64,000 nt of DNA. Origin: an uncultured Paracoccaceae bacterium (lineage in GTDB: Bacteria > Pseudomonadota > Alphaproteobacteria > Rhodobacterales > Rhodobacteraceae). The stretch covers positions 186,001-250,000 of the forward strand of contig CANMFL010000003.1 in the NCBI GenBank assembly GCA_947497185.1, written 5' to 3'. The notes under the pieces are model-generated. The model worked only from the letters and a program-made list of their open reading frames with translations, did no database searches and was not told where the DNA came from. The position numbers and the translations under genes were made by a program. Shown one piece after another: positions 29,091 to 37,562 of this stretch. Position 1 is the stretch's first letter. Each line of letters starts with the position of its first letter.

Positions 29091-29783
29091 TCAGCCACGT
29101 TCGCGCAACCTCGCGAGCAGCGCACCCCAGCCGCCGGGCACGAGGACCGTCGCGCTGGCAAAGCCGAACACAAATCCCGCGAGTTCTGCGATCCACGATT
29201 GGCCGCCGCCGAACAACAGTCCGAATACCAATTGCAGCGCCAACAGGAACCCGATCAGGCGAAACGCTGTCATTTGGTTTTGGCCGGACTGCCCGAGCCG
29301 CAGCCATAGGATATAGGTGTACGCCCCGATTAGCGCAAAAATCGGCGGGTAGGCACCGAATAGCGGGCTCATGTCTGATGCGAGCACGCAAAAGGCCAAA
29401 GCCCCAAAGATTGATCCGCCAACAAAAACCACCAACGTCCGCACCGAGCCAAAGGCGTCACCGACGAATTTGCCGAGCGCGAGCAGTAATGCGACGCAGA
29501 ACAGCGCATGTGTGAAGTTACCGTGAATAAACGGGTAGGTTATGAAACGGCGGGTCAGGTCGAAACTATAGTCGCCCCGCGTCACCATCACGTCGAGCAC
29601 CAATGGCGAGATGCCGTAATCCTGCAACGCACCGATGCGCCAGCCGATACCCGTTGGTCCGCCGATGATACCAGCGCCAGCCAGCGACAACGCGCCTTCG
29701 ACCAAAACCATTATCAATGCCAGCACGATTATAACCGGCGGAAGCGGGTTTACGGGCGGTTCAAAACTCGGATCACTATGCAT
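29091..29783 (-). CDS. Rhomboid-fold membrane protein, catalytic residues missing
   Basis: 230 residues with about six membrane segments. [11 protein letters not shown] at 87-97 matches the histidine-rich second membrane segment of rhomboid proteases. At the nucleophile position the usual GxSG is GAYP (143-146), with no Ser, and where the catalytic His would be the sequence reads [10 protein letters not shown], with Glu at 200. This is therefore a rhomboid pseudoprotease by sequence. I recall similar forms in other Roseobacter genomes annotated as rhomboid proteases. It is divergent from trpS. Its function is unknown; binding membrane proteins without cutting, as iRhoms do, is a guess. Confidence 0.75.
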   Translation of the reverse strand: MHSDPSFEPPVNPLPPVIIVLALIMVLVEGALSLAGAGIIGGPTGIGWRIGALQDYGISPLVLDVMVTRGDYSFDLTRRFITYPFIHGNFTHALFCVALLLALGKFVGDAFGSVRTLVVFVGGSIFGALAFCVLASDMSPLFGAYPPIFALIGAYTYILWLRLGQSGQNQMTAFRLIGFLLALQLVFGLLFGGGQSWIAELAGFVFGFASATVLVPGGWGALLARLRERG

Positions 29784-29870
29784 GGCGGTCCCTTAGGGCT
29801 GTTGAAACTCACAAATCTCTCTGGCATGGGTATGCGACCTCATTTCAGATGGCCAGAGTGGACCTGCCCC

Positions 29871-30905
29871 ATGACACAGACAACATCACAATCGACATTC
29901 ACACCCCGCGTATTTTCCGGAATTAAGCCTTCCGGCGGCTTGACGATGGGTAACTACCTTGGCGCGATCAAGCGTTTCGTTGGCATGCAAGGTGACATGC
30001 AGACGATTTACTGTGTGGTGGACATGCATGCGATTACGGTCTGGCAGGACCCCGCAGAGCTGGCTAAAGCCACACGCGAAGTCGCCGCTGGTTATCTGGC
30101 GTCTGGTCTAGATCCTGCGCAGTCGATCTTGTTCAATCAATCTGCTGTTGCCGCACACGCCGAATTAGGCTGGATTTTCAATTGCGTAGCGCGTGTCGGC
30201 TGGATGAACCGGATGACACAGTTCAAGGATAAAGCGGGTGCGAACGCTGAAAAGGTGTCGCTGGGCCTCTACGCCTACCCTGCCCTGATGGCCGCTGACA
30301 TTTTGCTGTATCACGCGACGCATGTGCCTGTTGGCGAAGACCAGAAGCAGCATGTCGAGTTGACCCGCGATATTGGTAAAAAGTTTAACCACGACTTCAA
30401 AACCGACTTTTTCCCTGAGACAATTCCGGTCATCGACGGTCCTGCGACCCGTGTGATGAACCTGCGTGACGGGACAAAGAAAATGTCGAAGTCCGGCGAA
30501 AGTGACATGGAACGCATCAATATGACGGATGATGCCGACCAGATTGCGAAAAAGTTTAAAAAAGCGCGGACCGATCCGGATGCGCTGCCTGACACGATGG
30601 AAGGGCTGAAAGATCGACCCGAAGCCAAGAACCTCGTCGAGATTTACGCAGCCCTTGATGATCGCAGCCCTGACGATGTGATCGCCGAATATGCGGGTGC
30701 GGGTTGGGGGAAATTCAAACCTGCACTGGCTGATCTGGCAGTTGCAAAACTAAGCCCGATTAGCAGCGAAATGGCGCGTCTGATGGATGATCCTGCTGAA
30801 ATCGACCGGATTTTGGCGAATGGTGCTGTTAAAGCCCGCGAAATCGCAGAGCCGATTTTGCAGCAGACCTACGATATTGTAGGGCTTTTGCGTCCGGCGC
30901 GTTAA
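29871..30905 (+). CDS. trpS: Tryptophanyl-tRNA synthetase
   Basis: Class Ic synthetase. The HIGH-equivalent is [10 protein letters not shown], and KMSKS is in [26 protein letters not shown] is the typical Trp/ATP site stretch. 344 residues is the normal length. The ATG at 29871 gives [20 protein letters not shown]; upstream in-frame codons lie in the divergent promoter region. A strong terminator follows. Confidence 0.95.
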   Translation: MTQTTSQSTFTPRVFSGIKPSGGLTMGNYLGAIKRFVGMQGDMQTIYCVVDMHAITVWQDPAELAKATREVAAGYLASGLDPAQSILFNQSAVAAHAELGWIFNCVARVGWMNRMTQFKDKAGANAEKVSLGLYAYPALMAADILLYHATHVPVGEDQKQHVELTRDIGKKFNHDFKTDFFPETIPVIDGPATRVMNLRDGTKKMSKSGESDMERINMTDDADQIAKKFKKARTDPDALPDTMEGLKDRPEAKNLVEIYAALDDRSPDDVIAEYAGAGWGKFKPALADLAVAKLSPISSEMARLMDDPAEIDRILANGAVKAREIAEPILQQTYDIVGLLRPAR

Positions 30906-30925
30906 GCGATTTGACACGGTATAGG

Positions 30926-30961
30926 ACGGCTGCCCCAAGCGATTGGGGCAGCCGTTTTTTT
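30926..30961 (+). terminator. Terminator shared by convergent trpS and uspA
   Basis: A perfect 12-bp stem (ACGGCTGCCCCA / TGGGGCAGCCGT) around AGCGAT, followed by seven T residues on the plus strand. The uspA stop overlaps its right edge. Confidence 0.93.
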
Positions 30962-31421
30962 ATGTAATCGCTTCTAGCCGTTCTTTGGACATTTCGCCCG
31001 GAACGATTGTCATTGGCACTGGCAAATCGCCCGCTTGCCGCGAAAGCGCCGTGACCAACGGACCGGGGCCTTTTTTGTCGGCACCCGCGCCCAAGACCAA
31101 AACACCAACATCCGGATCATCGTTAATTTGCGCCAGAAGTTCGGTGATTGGCTCGCCTTCGCGGATCACAAGCTTTGGGTTCACCCCTTGTTTATCGCGC
31201 ATCCACTTTGCGAAGACCTCGAAGTGAACTTCGATCCGTTCGCGCGCTTCGGCCCGCATGATTTCACCGACACCGATCCAGTGATTGAATTCATCCGGTG
31301 GAATAATCGACAGGACTTCGACGCCACCGCCCGTTTTTGCAGCGCGCATCGCCGCGAACCGCATCGCGTTGAGACATTCGCGGCTGTCATCTAGGACAAC
31401 CAAAAATTTCCGCATTGGCAT
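30960..31421 (-). CDS. Universal stress protein (UspA family)
   Basis: 153-residue single USP domain. The N-terminal strand KFLVVLDDSRECLNAMRFA and the C-terminal segment VLVLGAGADKKGPGPLVTAL correspond to the nucleotide-binding loop region (the usual GxxGxxG appears as GAGADKKGPG), so ATP binding is uncertain. The ATG at 31421 is chosen because GGGAGG lies five bases upstream; an ATG two codons later is less well spaced. Confidence 0.87.
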   Translation of the reverse strand: MPMRKFLVVLDDSRECLNAMRFAAMRAAKTGGGVEVLSIIPPDEFNHWIGVGEIMRAEARERIEVHFEVFAKWMRDKQGVNPKLVIREGEPITELLAQINDDPDVGVLVLGAGADKKGPGPLVTALSRQAGDLPVPMTIVPGEMSKERLEAIT

Positions 31422-31508
31422 TGCTGCCTCCCTTTTTCGACTTGTGCTGATTGTGCCGGAACTGCGCAAGGCTGGCAATCGGTATCGCCTCAACGTCCGC
31501 CAAACGAA

Positions 31509-31538
31509 ATGCGTCCGGCGGGGGAACACCGGACGCAT
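31509..31538. other. 10-bp hairpin in the uspA-nfu divergent region
   Basis: ATGCGTCCGG pairs perfectly with CCGGACGCAT across ten bases. On the minus strand it is followed by TTTCGTTT, like a weak terminator, although no gene lies upstream of it on that strand. The remainder of the 317-bp gap (31422-31738) shows no convincing gene. Confidence 0.5.
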
Positions 31539-31682
31539 CCAACTGACTGCGTGAAACTTGGGACGGGCACGCAACCGCCGATTTGGGATATCGGACGCGT
31601 CTAGGCTGCATGATTCCCGTAACGGTTCTGTGAAACTCGCCGTGTTAACTGAATTTCACCAACTTAGAATGATTCCAATCCC

Positions 31683-31713
31683 TTGACAGAAACGCTCCTC
31701 GGGCGCATATCAT
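31683..31713 (+). promoter_or_regulatory. Candidate sigma-70 promoter for nfu
   Basis: A perfect -35 TTGACA at 31683-31688 is followed by CATATC or TATCAT as possible -10 hexamers, with spacers of 17 or 19 bases. The nfu start codon is 25 bases beyond. The -10 assignment is uncertain. Confidence 0.4.
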
Positions 31714-31738
31714 AAGGGACCAAAAAGGGGCCCTACGC

Positions 31739-32302
31739 ATGTTTATTCAAACCGAATCCACACCGAACCCAGCCACGCTGAAGTTCTTGCCGGGCCAAAG
31801 CGTTCTGGAAGTCGGCACCGCTGATTTTCCAACAATCGAAGCTGGGCAGGCATCCCCGCTGGCCAAACGCATCTTTGCGACTGGCGGCGTGAATGGCGTC
31901 TTTTTCGGCAATGATTTTGTGACAGTGACCAAAGCTGACGACGTTGAATGGGACCACATCAAGCCAGGTATTCTTGGCGCGATCATGGAACATTACCAGT
32001 CCGGCGCATCTGTGATGGGTGCCGATCACGAGGTCACATCTGGTCACGCTGAGCACACTGGCGACGATGGCGAAATCGTAGGGCAAATCAAAGAATTGCT
32101 CGACACACGCGTCCGTCCGGCTGTTGCCCAAGATGGTGGTGACATTACGTTCCACGGTTTTGAGCGCGGGATCGTTTATCTGCACATGCAAGGCGCTTGT
32201 GCGGGCTGCCCATCGTCTACGTTGACCTTGAAAATGGGCATCGAGAACCTGTTGCGTCACTACATCCCAGAAGTGATCGAAGTGCGCCCAGTCGCGGCCT
32301 AA
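31739..32302 (+). CDS. NifU-family iron-sulfur scaffold Nfu
   Basis: Carries and delivers Fe-S clusters. The N-terminal Nfu_N domain (MFIQTESTPNPATLKFLPG) and the C-terminal NifU domain with C154-x2-C157 (GACAGCPSS) are both present in 187 residues. This two-domain form is the alphaproteobacterial and mitochondrial NFU1 type. It is probably the first gene of a run with the DUF6958-like gene, tsaB and rimI. Confidence 0.93.
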   Translation: MFIQTESTPNPATLKFLPGQSVLEVGTADFPTIEAGQASPLAKRIFATGGVNGVFFGNDFVTVTKADDVEWDHIKPGILGAIMEHYQSGASVMGADHEVTSGHAEHTGDDGEIVGQIKELLDTRVRPAVAQDGGDITFHGFERGIVYLHMQGACAGCPSSTLTLKMGIENLLRHYIPEVIEVRPVAA

Positions 32303-32305
32303 GCC

Positions 32306-32587
32306 ATGACAAAGATCGCCGTCGAAAACGTCAATACGCCGGGCAAAATCACGAACGTAGACGCTGCGAAATACACAGCGATGCGCGACGCGATGCTGCA
32401 AGGTATGACGTCCGATCCGATGACATACGCGCAGATCAAAACAGCCACACTGCCGCATTTGCCCGAGGATGTGTTCCCCGGTGGCGCGACAGCCGGCTGG
32501 TGGATCAAATGCGTGCAGTTAGATCTTGAAGCGAAGAACGTACTGACCCGTCATGCGACCAAACCATTGACGTGGACCAAGGTATGA
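32306..32587 (+). CDS. Small conserved protein (DUF6958-like)
   Basis: 93 residues. The stretch LPHLPEDVFPGGATAGWW and the tail LEAKNVLTRHATKPLTW are typical of a small family I know as DUF6958, whose function is not established. There is no signal peptide or membrane segment. The gene is three bases from nfu and overlaps tsaB as ATGA, so it is in the same operon. Confidence 0.78.
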   Translation: MTKIAVENVNTPGKITNVDAAKYTAMRDAMLQGMTSDPMTYAQIKTATLPHLPEDVFPGGATAGWWIKCVQLDLEAKNVLTRHATKPLTWTKV

Positions 32588-33168
32588 TTAGCAAAGTTTT
32601 GGCGTTTGACACGGCGACAGCCCACTGTGCTGCGTGCTTGATCGTCGACGACAAAATCATCGTGCGCGTTGATCCAATGGCAAAGGGACAGGCTGAACAT
32701 CTGATGCCGATGCTGGAAGACGTGCTGGCTGAAAACGGTCTGACATGGGCCGATCTTGATGCGATTAGCGTGGGCACCGGTCCGGGGAATTTTACCGGTA
32801 TTCGGATCTCCGTGTCTGCGGCGCGTGGCCTCGCCTTGGGCCTTGGCGTCCCTGCGGTTGGCGTGACGCATCTGGAGGCCCAAGTTCACGGCCTGCCGCG
32901 TCCTGTTGTTGCCCAAGTCGCAGCACCCCGAGATCACGTTTATATTCAGACCTTTGCCGACATCATCAGCACAGCCGTGCTTGTCCCTGCCGCGTCCGAT
33001 GTCGCGAAAATCGCGCCGCCAATTATCGCGGCCGAGGACATGATCAAGCATATCGCGTTGATTGCGCGTGACCGTGCGCCCCACGTCACCGAACGCCCTG
33101 CCCCCTATTATGTCCGTGCCGCCGATGCCGCGCCGCCACGCGATGCGGCACCCGTTATTTTACCATGA
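32584..33168 (+). CDS. tsaB: tRNA threonylcarbamoyladenosine biosynthesis protein TsaB
   Basis: Non-catalytic ASKHA-fold partner of TsaD in making t6A37 on ANN-decoding tRNAs. FDTATAHCAACLI opens the fold, and GTGPGNFTGIRISVSAARGLA is the typical conserved segment. 194 residues is the normal size. The ATG overlaps the preceding stop as ATGA and the rimI start overlaps its own stop, a coupling common for these two genes. Confidence 0.92.
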   Translation: MISKVLAFDTATAHCAACLIVDDKIIVRVDPMAKGQAEHLMPMLEDVLAENGLTWADLDAISVGTGPGNFTGIRISVSAARGLALGLGVPAVGVTHLEAQVHGLPRPVVAQVAAPRDHVYIQTFADIISTAVLVPAASDVAKIAPPIIAAEDMIKHIALIARDRAPHVTERPAPYYVRAADAAPPRDAAPVILP

Positions 33169-33584
33169 CGCCAGAGGTCCTTGCGCAGGTTCATGCTGCG
33201 GCTTTCACCCAATCGCGACCATGGAGTGCCGTTGAATTCGCAGAGCTGCTTGATTCTAAAGGAGTGATTCTGGGAGGTGACGCACGGTCATTTGTGCTGG
33301 GGCGGTTGATCGCTGACGAAGCAGAGGTGCTGACGATCGCCACCGCGCCCGAATTTCAGCGTCAGGGCCTTGCCCAGACTTGCCTTGCCGCATTTATAGA
33401 CGCCTTGCAAAAACAACAGGCGCAGTCGGTCTTTCTAGAGGTTGCGGCTGACAATATTGCTGCTAAAGAGCTGTACGCAAACAACAATTTCGAAAACGTC
33501 GGTATCCGCCCCAACTATTACAATCGCCCCGATGGCACCAAAGTTGCAGCAGCCGTGCTACGTCGAACCTTGGTTCAGGCGTGA
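33165..33584 (+). CDS. rimI: GNAT acetyltransferase, RimI type
   Basis: N-alpha-acetyltransferase related to RimI, which acetylates ribosomal protein S18. The acetyl-CoA pyrophosphate loop appears as QRQGLAQTCL (about 65-74), followed by FLEVAADNIAAKELYANNNFENVG, typical of RimI. 139 residues. Its place right after tsaB is the usual bacterial arrangement. Confidence 0.86.
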   Translation: MTPEVLAQVHAAAFTQSRPWSAVEFAELLDSKGVILGGDARSFVLGRLIADEAEVLTIATAPEFQRQGLAQTCLAAFIDALQKQQAQSVFLEVAADNIAAKELYANNNFENVGIRPNYYNRPDGTKVAAAVLRRTLVQA

Positions 33585-33607
33585 TCCACCAAACTTGCGC
33601 TTAAAAA

Positions 33608-33709
33608 TTGACCGGTTGGTCAAAATTTTACCACTCTCCATGAAAAACCGGTTGACCCTAGCGGGCTGGCAATGCCTTATCGTGCGATAAACCGGCACAG
33701 ACCGGTTTA
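33608..33709. promoter_or_regulatory. Cluster of dyads upstream of the nucleoside importer
   Basis: The 183-bp gap before the BMP gene holds TTGACC-ggtt-GGTCAA (33608-33623), an ACCGGT core (33647-33652), TTATCG-tg-CGATAA (33677-33690) and TAAACCGG-N6-CCGGTTTA (33688-33709). The repeated CCGG-centred half-site looks like an operator array for a regulator of nucleoside uptake. No regulator gene lies nearby. The last dyad could instead be an RNA hairpin. Confidence 0.5.
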
Positions 33710-33767
33710 GCTTTTGGGGGAAAGCCGGTGGCCTTCCCCTCATCACAACGACCCGGGAGATACCAAT

Positions 33768-34763
33768 ATGACCCTTACAACAAAATTCCTCGGCGCGACT
33801 GCCGTGCTGGCCCTGTCCGCCGGCGCCGTCGCTGCTGATCCCGCGATCCTGTTTGATCTCGGCGGCAAGTTCGACAAATCCTTCAACGAATCCGCATTCA
33901 ACGGCGCACAGCGCTGGGCCGAAGAAACTGGCGGCACTTACGCTGAAGTTGAAATTCAGTCCGACGCACAGCGCGAACAAGCGATCCGTCGTTTCGCAGA
34001 AACTGGTGCAAACCCAATCGTGATGGCCGGCTTTGCGTGGGCATCCGCACTGGGCGACGTTGCTGGCGACTATCCAGACACCAAATTCCAAATCATCGAC
34101 ATGGTTGTAGACGCGCCAAACGTCCGCTCTATCGTGTTCGCTGAAGAGCAGGGTTCATACCTTGTTGGCATGTTGGCTGCGATGGCATCCGAAACCGACA
34201 CTGTCGGCTTTATCGGCGGCATGGACATCCCGTTGATCCGCAACTTCGCATGTGGCTACGCGCAGGGCGCATTGGCTGCAAACCCAGACGCCACAGTTGT
34301 AGCGAACATGACAGGTACAACACCTGCGGCTTGGAACGACCCGGTTAAAGGGTCTGAGATGACAAAAGCGCAGATTTCTCAAGGTGTTGACGTGATCTAT
34401 GCGGCCGCTGGTGGTACTGGTGTTGGCGTTCTGCAAACAGCCGCTGACGAAGACATTCTGTCCATCGGCGTTGACGCGAACCAAAACTACCTGCACCCGG
34501 GCGAAGTTCTGACATCCATGCTGAAGCGCGTTGATAACGCGGTTTACGACGCATTGATCGCAGGCGACGCGCTTGAAGCTGGCTTTAACGTCATGGACCT
34601 GTCCAACGGTGGCGTGGGCTACGCGGTTGACGAACACAACGAAGCGTTGATCACCGAAGAAATGACAGCGGCTCTTGATGCAGCTCAGGCGTCGATTGTT
34701 GCGGGCGAAATTTCTGTCCACAACTACAACACTGACGAATCTTGCCCGGCTCTCGACTTTTAA
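33768..34763 (+). CDS. BMP-family ABC substrate-binding protein
   Basis: Periplasmic binding protein of the basic-membrane-protein/PnrA class, which binds purine nucleosides. The signal peptide spans about 1-23 (ending AVAAD). Family segments include LGGKFDKSFNESAFNGA, DSGFA-like AGFAWASALG and GFIGGMDIPLIRNFACGYAQG. 331 residues. GGGAGA precedes the ATG by seven bases. Association with two BMP-type permeases and purine nucleoside phosphorylase supports nucleoside uptake. Confidence 0.92.
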   Translation: MTLTTKFLGATAVLALSAGAVAADPAILFDLGGKFDKSFNESAFNGAQRWAEETGGTYAEVEIQSDAQREQAIRRFAETGANPIVMAGFAWASALGDVAGDYPDTKFQIIDMVVDAPNVRSIVFAEEQGSYLVGMLAAMASETDTVGFIGGMDIPLIRNFACGYAQGALAANPDATVVANMTGTTPAAWNDPVKGSEMTKAQISQGVDVIYAAAGGTGVGVLQTAADEDILSIGVDANQNYLHPGEVLTSMLKRVDNAVYDALIAGDALEAGFNVMDLSNGGVGYAVDEHNEALITEEMTAALDAAQASIVAGEISVHNYNTDESCPALDF

Positions 34764-34788
34764 GTTGATGCCTTAGGCCAAGCGATCA

Positions 34789-34817
34789 GGGCCGCACCGT
34801 TGCAAATGGTGCGGCCC
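34789..34817 (+). other. Intercistronic stem-loop after the binding-protein gene
   Basis: A perfect 10-bp stem (GGGCCGCACC / GGTGCGGCCC) with a 9-nt loop, not followed by a T-run. Such hairpins after periplasmic binding-protein genes often protect the upstream mRNA so that the binding protein outnumbers the transporter. That role is inferred here. Confidence 0.65.
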
Positions 34818-34860
34818 ACTTCATTTTCGACGCGAACTCACTTTTGTGAAAGAAGACCCA

Positions 34861-36462
34861 ATGACCGATATGGCCCCCGCGATTGAGCTAAAGGGAATTT
34901 CCAAGGCTTTTGGCCCTGTGCAAGCCAATAAAGACATCTCGATCCGCGTCATGCCCGGCACGGTCCACGGCATTATCGGCGAAAACGGCGCGGGCAAATC
35001 GACGTTGATGTCGATCCTGTTTGGCTTTTACAAAGCCGACGCTGGCGAGATTTTCATCAGCGGTCAGAAAACGTCGATCCCTGACAGCCAAGCTGCGATT
35101 GAGGCAGGTATCGGGATGGTGTTCCAGCACTTTAAACTGGTTGAGAATTTTACTGTGCTTGAGAATGTTATCTTGGGTGCAGAGGACAGCGCGTTGCTAA
35201 AACCGTCGCTGAACCGCGCCCGTAAAGAACTGAAAGCGCTCGCCGATGAATATGGCTTGAACGTTGAAGTTGACGCGCTGATCCAAGATATCGGCGTGGG
35301 TATGCAGCAACGCGTTGAGATTCTAAAGGCCCTGTACCGCAAGGCCGACATTCTGATTTTGGACGAACCGACGGGCGTACTGACCCCTGCCGAAGCCGAC
35401 CAGTTGTTCCGCATTTTGGAACGGCTGAAGGCCGAAGGTAAAACCATCATTCTGATCACCCACAAGCTGCGCGAGATCATGGACACGACTGACACGGTGT
35501 CGGTGATGCGGCGCGGCGAAATGACCGCGACGGTGAAGACATCCGAGACATCGCCGCAAGAATTGGCCGAACTGATGGTTGGCCGTAAGGTGCTGTTACA
35601 AGTGGATAAAGCACCTGCACAGCCGGGCGCGAATATCCTTGAAGTTAAGAACCTGAACGTCACCGATGACAAAGGCGTGCACCGCGTTAAAGATGTTAGT
35701 TTTAACGTCGCAGCAGGTGAAATCCTCGGCATTGCGGGTGTGGCTGGCAATGGTCAATCCGAACTGCTTGAAGTGCTTGGTGGCTATGAAAAAGCGACGG
35801 GTACGATCCTCGTGAATGGTCTTGAGTTGGACCTGACTGGCGCGAAATCAGACGGGCAATCGCGTCGTGAACGCGGGATCGCCCACGTCCCAGAAGATCG
35901 CCAACGTGAAGGTCTGATCATGGATTATAGCGCGTGGGAAAACACCGCGTTTGGCTATCACCATGACGAAAAATACCAACGGTCCAGCCTATTCATGGAT
36001 AATAACGCCATCCGTCAGGATACCATCGAAAAGATGGAACGTTTTGACGTGCGGCCGCCTGATCCGAAACTTGCGTCCAAGAATTTCTCGGGTGGGAACC
36101 AGCAAAAGATCGTTCTGGCCCGCGAGATCGAACGCAATCCTGACCTGCTGCTAATCGGGCAACCGACACGCGGCGTGGATATTGGCGCGATTGAATTCAT
36201 CCACCAACAGATCGTTGCCCTGCGCGATCAAGGCAAAGCAATCCTGTTGGTCTCGGTCGAGCTAGAAGAAATTCTGTCGCTCTCTGACCGCGTGGCCGTG
36301 ATGTTTGACGGCAAAATCATGGGCGAACGCCTGCCTTCTGAGACAAACGAACAAGAATTGGGACTGCTGATGGCAGGGATCACGGAAATGCCGGATAAGC
36401 CTATCGTCGAAGCCGTTGAAGAAAACCTCGCCCACGCTGGCACCGGCAAGGAGTTGCACTAA
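34861..36462 (+). CDS. ABC transporter ATPase, duplicated (nucleoside type)
   Basis: 533 residues with two ATPase domains in one chain. Domain 1 has Walker A GENGAGKSTLMS and Walker B ILILDEPT. Domain 2 has the degenerate Walker A GVAGNGQSELL and the signature FSGGNQQKIVLAREI. This layout is typical of BMP-linked importers. The ATG at 34861 is preferred over a GTG 15 bases earlier because AAAGAAGA lies just before it. The stop overlaps the first permease start (TAATG). Confidence 0.93.
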   Translation: MTDMAPAIELKGISKAFGPVQANKDISIRVMPGTVHGIIGENGAGKSTLMSILFGFYKADAGEIFISGQKTSIPDSQAAIEAGIGMVFQHFKLVENFTVLENVILGAEDSALLKPSLNRARKELKALADEYGLNVEVDALIQDIGVGMQQRVEILKALYRKADILILDEPTGVLTPAEADQLFRILERLKAEGKTIILITHKLREIMDTTDTVSVMRRGEMTATVKTSETSPQELAELMVGRKVLLQVDKAPAQPGANILEVKNLNVTDDKGVHRVKDVSFNVAAGEILGIAGVAGNGQSELLEVLGGYEKATGTILVNGLELDLTGAKSDGQSRRERGIAHVPEDRQREGLIMDYSAWENTAFGYHHDEKYQRSSLFMDNNAIRQDTIEKMERFDVRPPDPKLASKNFSGGNQQKIVLAREIERNPDLLLIGQPTRGVDIGAIEFIHQQIVALRDQGKAILLVSVELEEILSLSDRVAVMFDGKIMGERLPSETNEQELGLLMAGITEMPDKPIVEAVEENLAHAGTGKELH

Positions 36463-37559
36463 TGGATGTCATGCCAAAATGGGCCGAAGTTGTCCTTGTC
36501 CCGCTGATCTCTTTGCTATTAGCCGCTTTTTTGTCGGCACTTGTGATCCTTGCCATCGGTGAAAGCCCAACAGCCGCGTTAAAACTGATGATCGAAGGCG
36601 CGATAGGCTCGACCTACGGCTGGGGCTATACGCTGTATTACGCGACCAACTTTATGTTCACCGGACTCGCTGTCGCCGTCGCGTTTCACGCGCGAATGTT
36701 CAATATTGGCGGCGAAGGTCAGGCGGTTTTAGGCGGGCTTGGCGTCGCTTTGGTCTGCCTCTACATTCCTTGGCCGCACTGGTCGGTGGCGCTGATCGGC
36801 GCAACGGCCGGGGCCGCATTGTTCGGCGCCGCATGGGCGGCGATCCCCGCGTATTTGCAAGCGAAGCGCGGCAGCCACATCGTGATTACGACGATCATGT
36901 TCAACTTTATCGCTGCCGCATTGCTGAACTACCTGCTGATCGGCGCGTTAAAAGCCGACGGCATGGAACCCGCGACCCGCAAATTCGCTGAAGGCGCGCA
37001 CCTGCCGTCGTTCCAAGACATGTTCAGCTTCGGTGAAGCAACGCTGTTCCGCGGCGCACCTGCGAACGTGTCGTTTTTTGTCGCAATAGCAGCCTGCATC
37101 GCGGTCTGGGCGCTGATCTGGAAAACGCGTTTGGGTTATGAAATTCGCGCATTTGGCCATTCTGAAAGCGCTGCAAAATATGCGGGCATCAGCCCGACGA
37201 AAATCATCATGATTTCAATGATGATCTCTGGCGGTCTGGCCGGAATGATGGCGATCAATAACGTAATGGGAGAGGCTGAACGCCTTGTATTGAACGCGGT
37301 TGAAGGCGCAGGTTTTATCGGCATTGCTGTCGCATTGATGGGCCGCAGCCACCCGTTCGGCGTATTTCTCGCCGCGATCCTGTTCGGATTTCTCTATCAA
37401 GGCGGCGCGGAATTGGCGCTATGGACCTCGATCCCACGCGAATTGATTGTCGTAATCCAAGCCCTCGTCATTCTGTTCACAGGCGCATTGGACAACATGG
37501 TCCGCAGCCCGCTTGAAAAAATGTTCCTCGCCATGCAGCGCAAAAAGGGGGAGGTGTAA
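36462..37559 (+). CDS. ABC transporter permease, nucleoside type (first)
   Basis: 365-residue membrane protein of the BPD_transp_2 family, as in BMP-linked nucleoside importers. About eight to ten membrane segments are visible. FNIGGEGQAVLGGLGVALV and LGYEIRAFGHSESAAKYAGI are the family's characteristic stretches, the latter in a cytoplasmic loop that contacts the ATPase. It is translationally coupled to the ATPase gene and followed three bases later by the second permease. Confidence 0.92.
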   Translation: MDVMPKWAEVVLVPLISLLLAAFLSALVILAIGESPTAALKLMIEGAIGSTYGWGYTLYYATNFMFTGLAVAVAFHARMFNIGGEGQAVLGGLGVALVCLYIPWPHWSVALIGATAGAALFGAAWAAIPAYLQAKRGSHIVITTIMFNFIAAALLNYLLIGALKADGMEPATRKFAEGAHLPSFQDMFSFGEATLFRGAPANVSFFVAIAACIAVWALIWKTRLGYEIRAFGHSESAAKYAGISPTKIIMISMMISGGLAGMMAINNVMGEAERLVLNAVEGAGFIGIAVALMGRSHPFGVFLAAILFGFLYQGGAELALWTSIPRELIVVIQALVILFTGALDNMVRSPLEKMFLAMQRKKGEV

Positions 37560-37562
37560 ACC

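Noticed and set aside
31387-31611. 74-codon minus-strand ORF upstream of uspA
   Set aside because: Overlaps the uspA start in another frame and crosses a perfect hairpin; no recognisable protein features.
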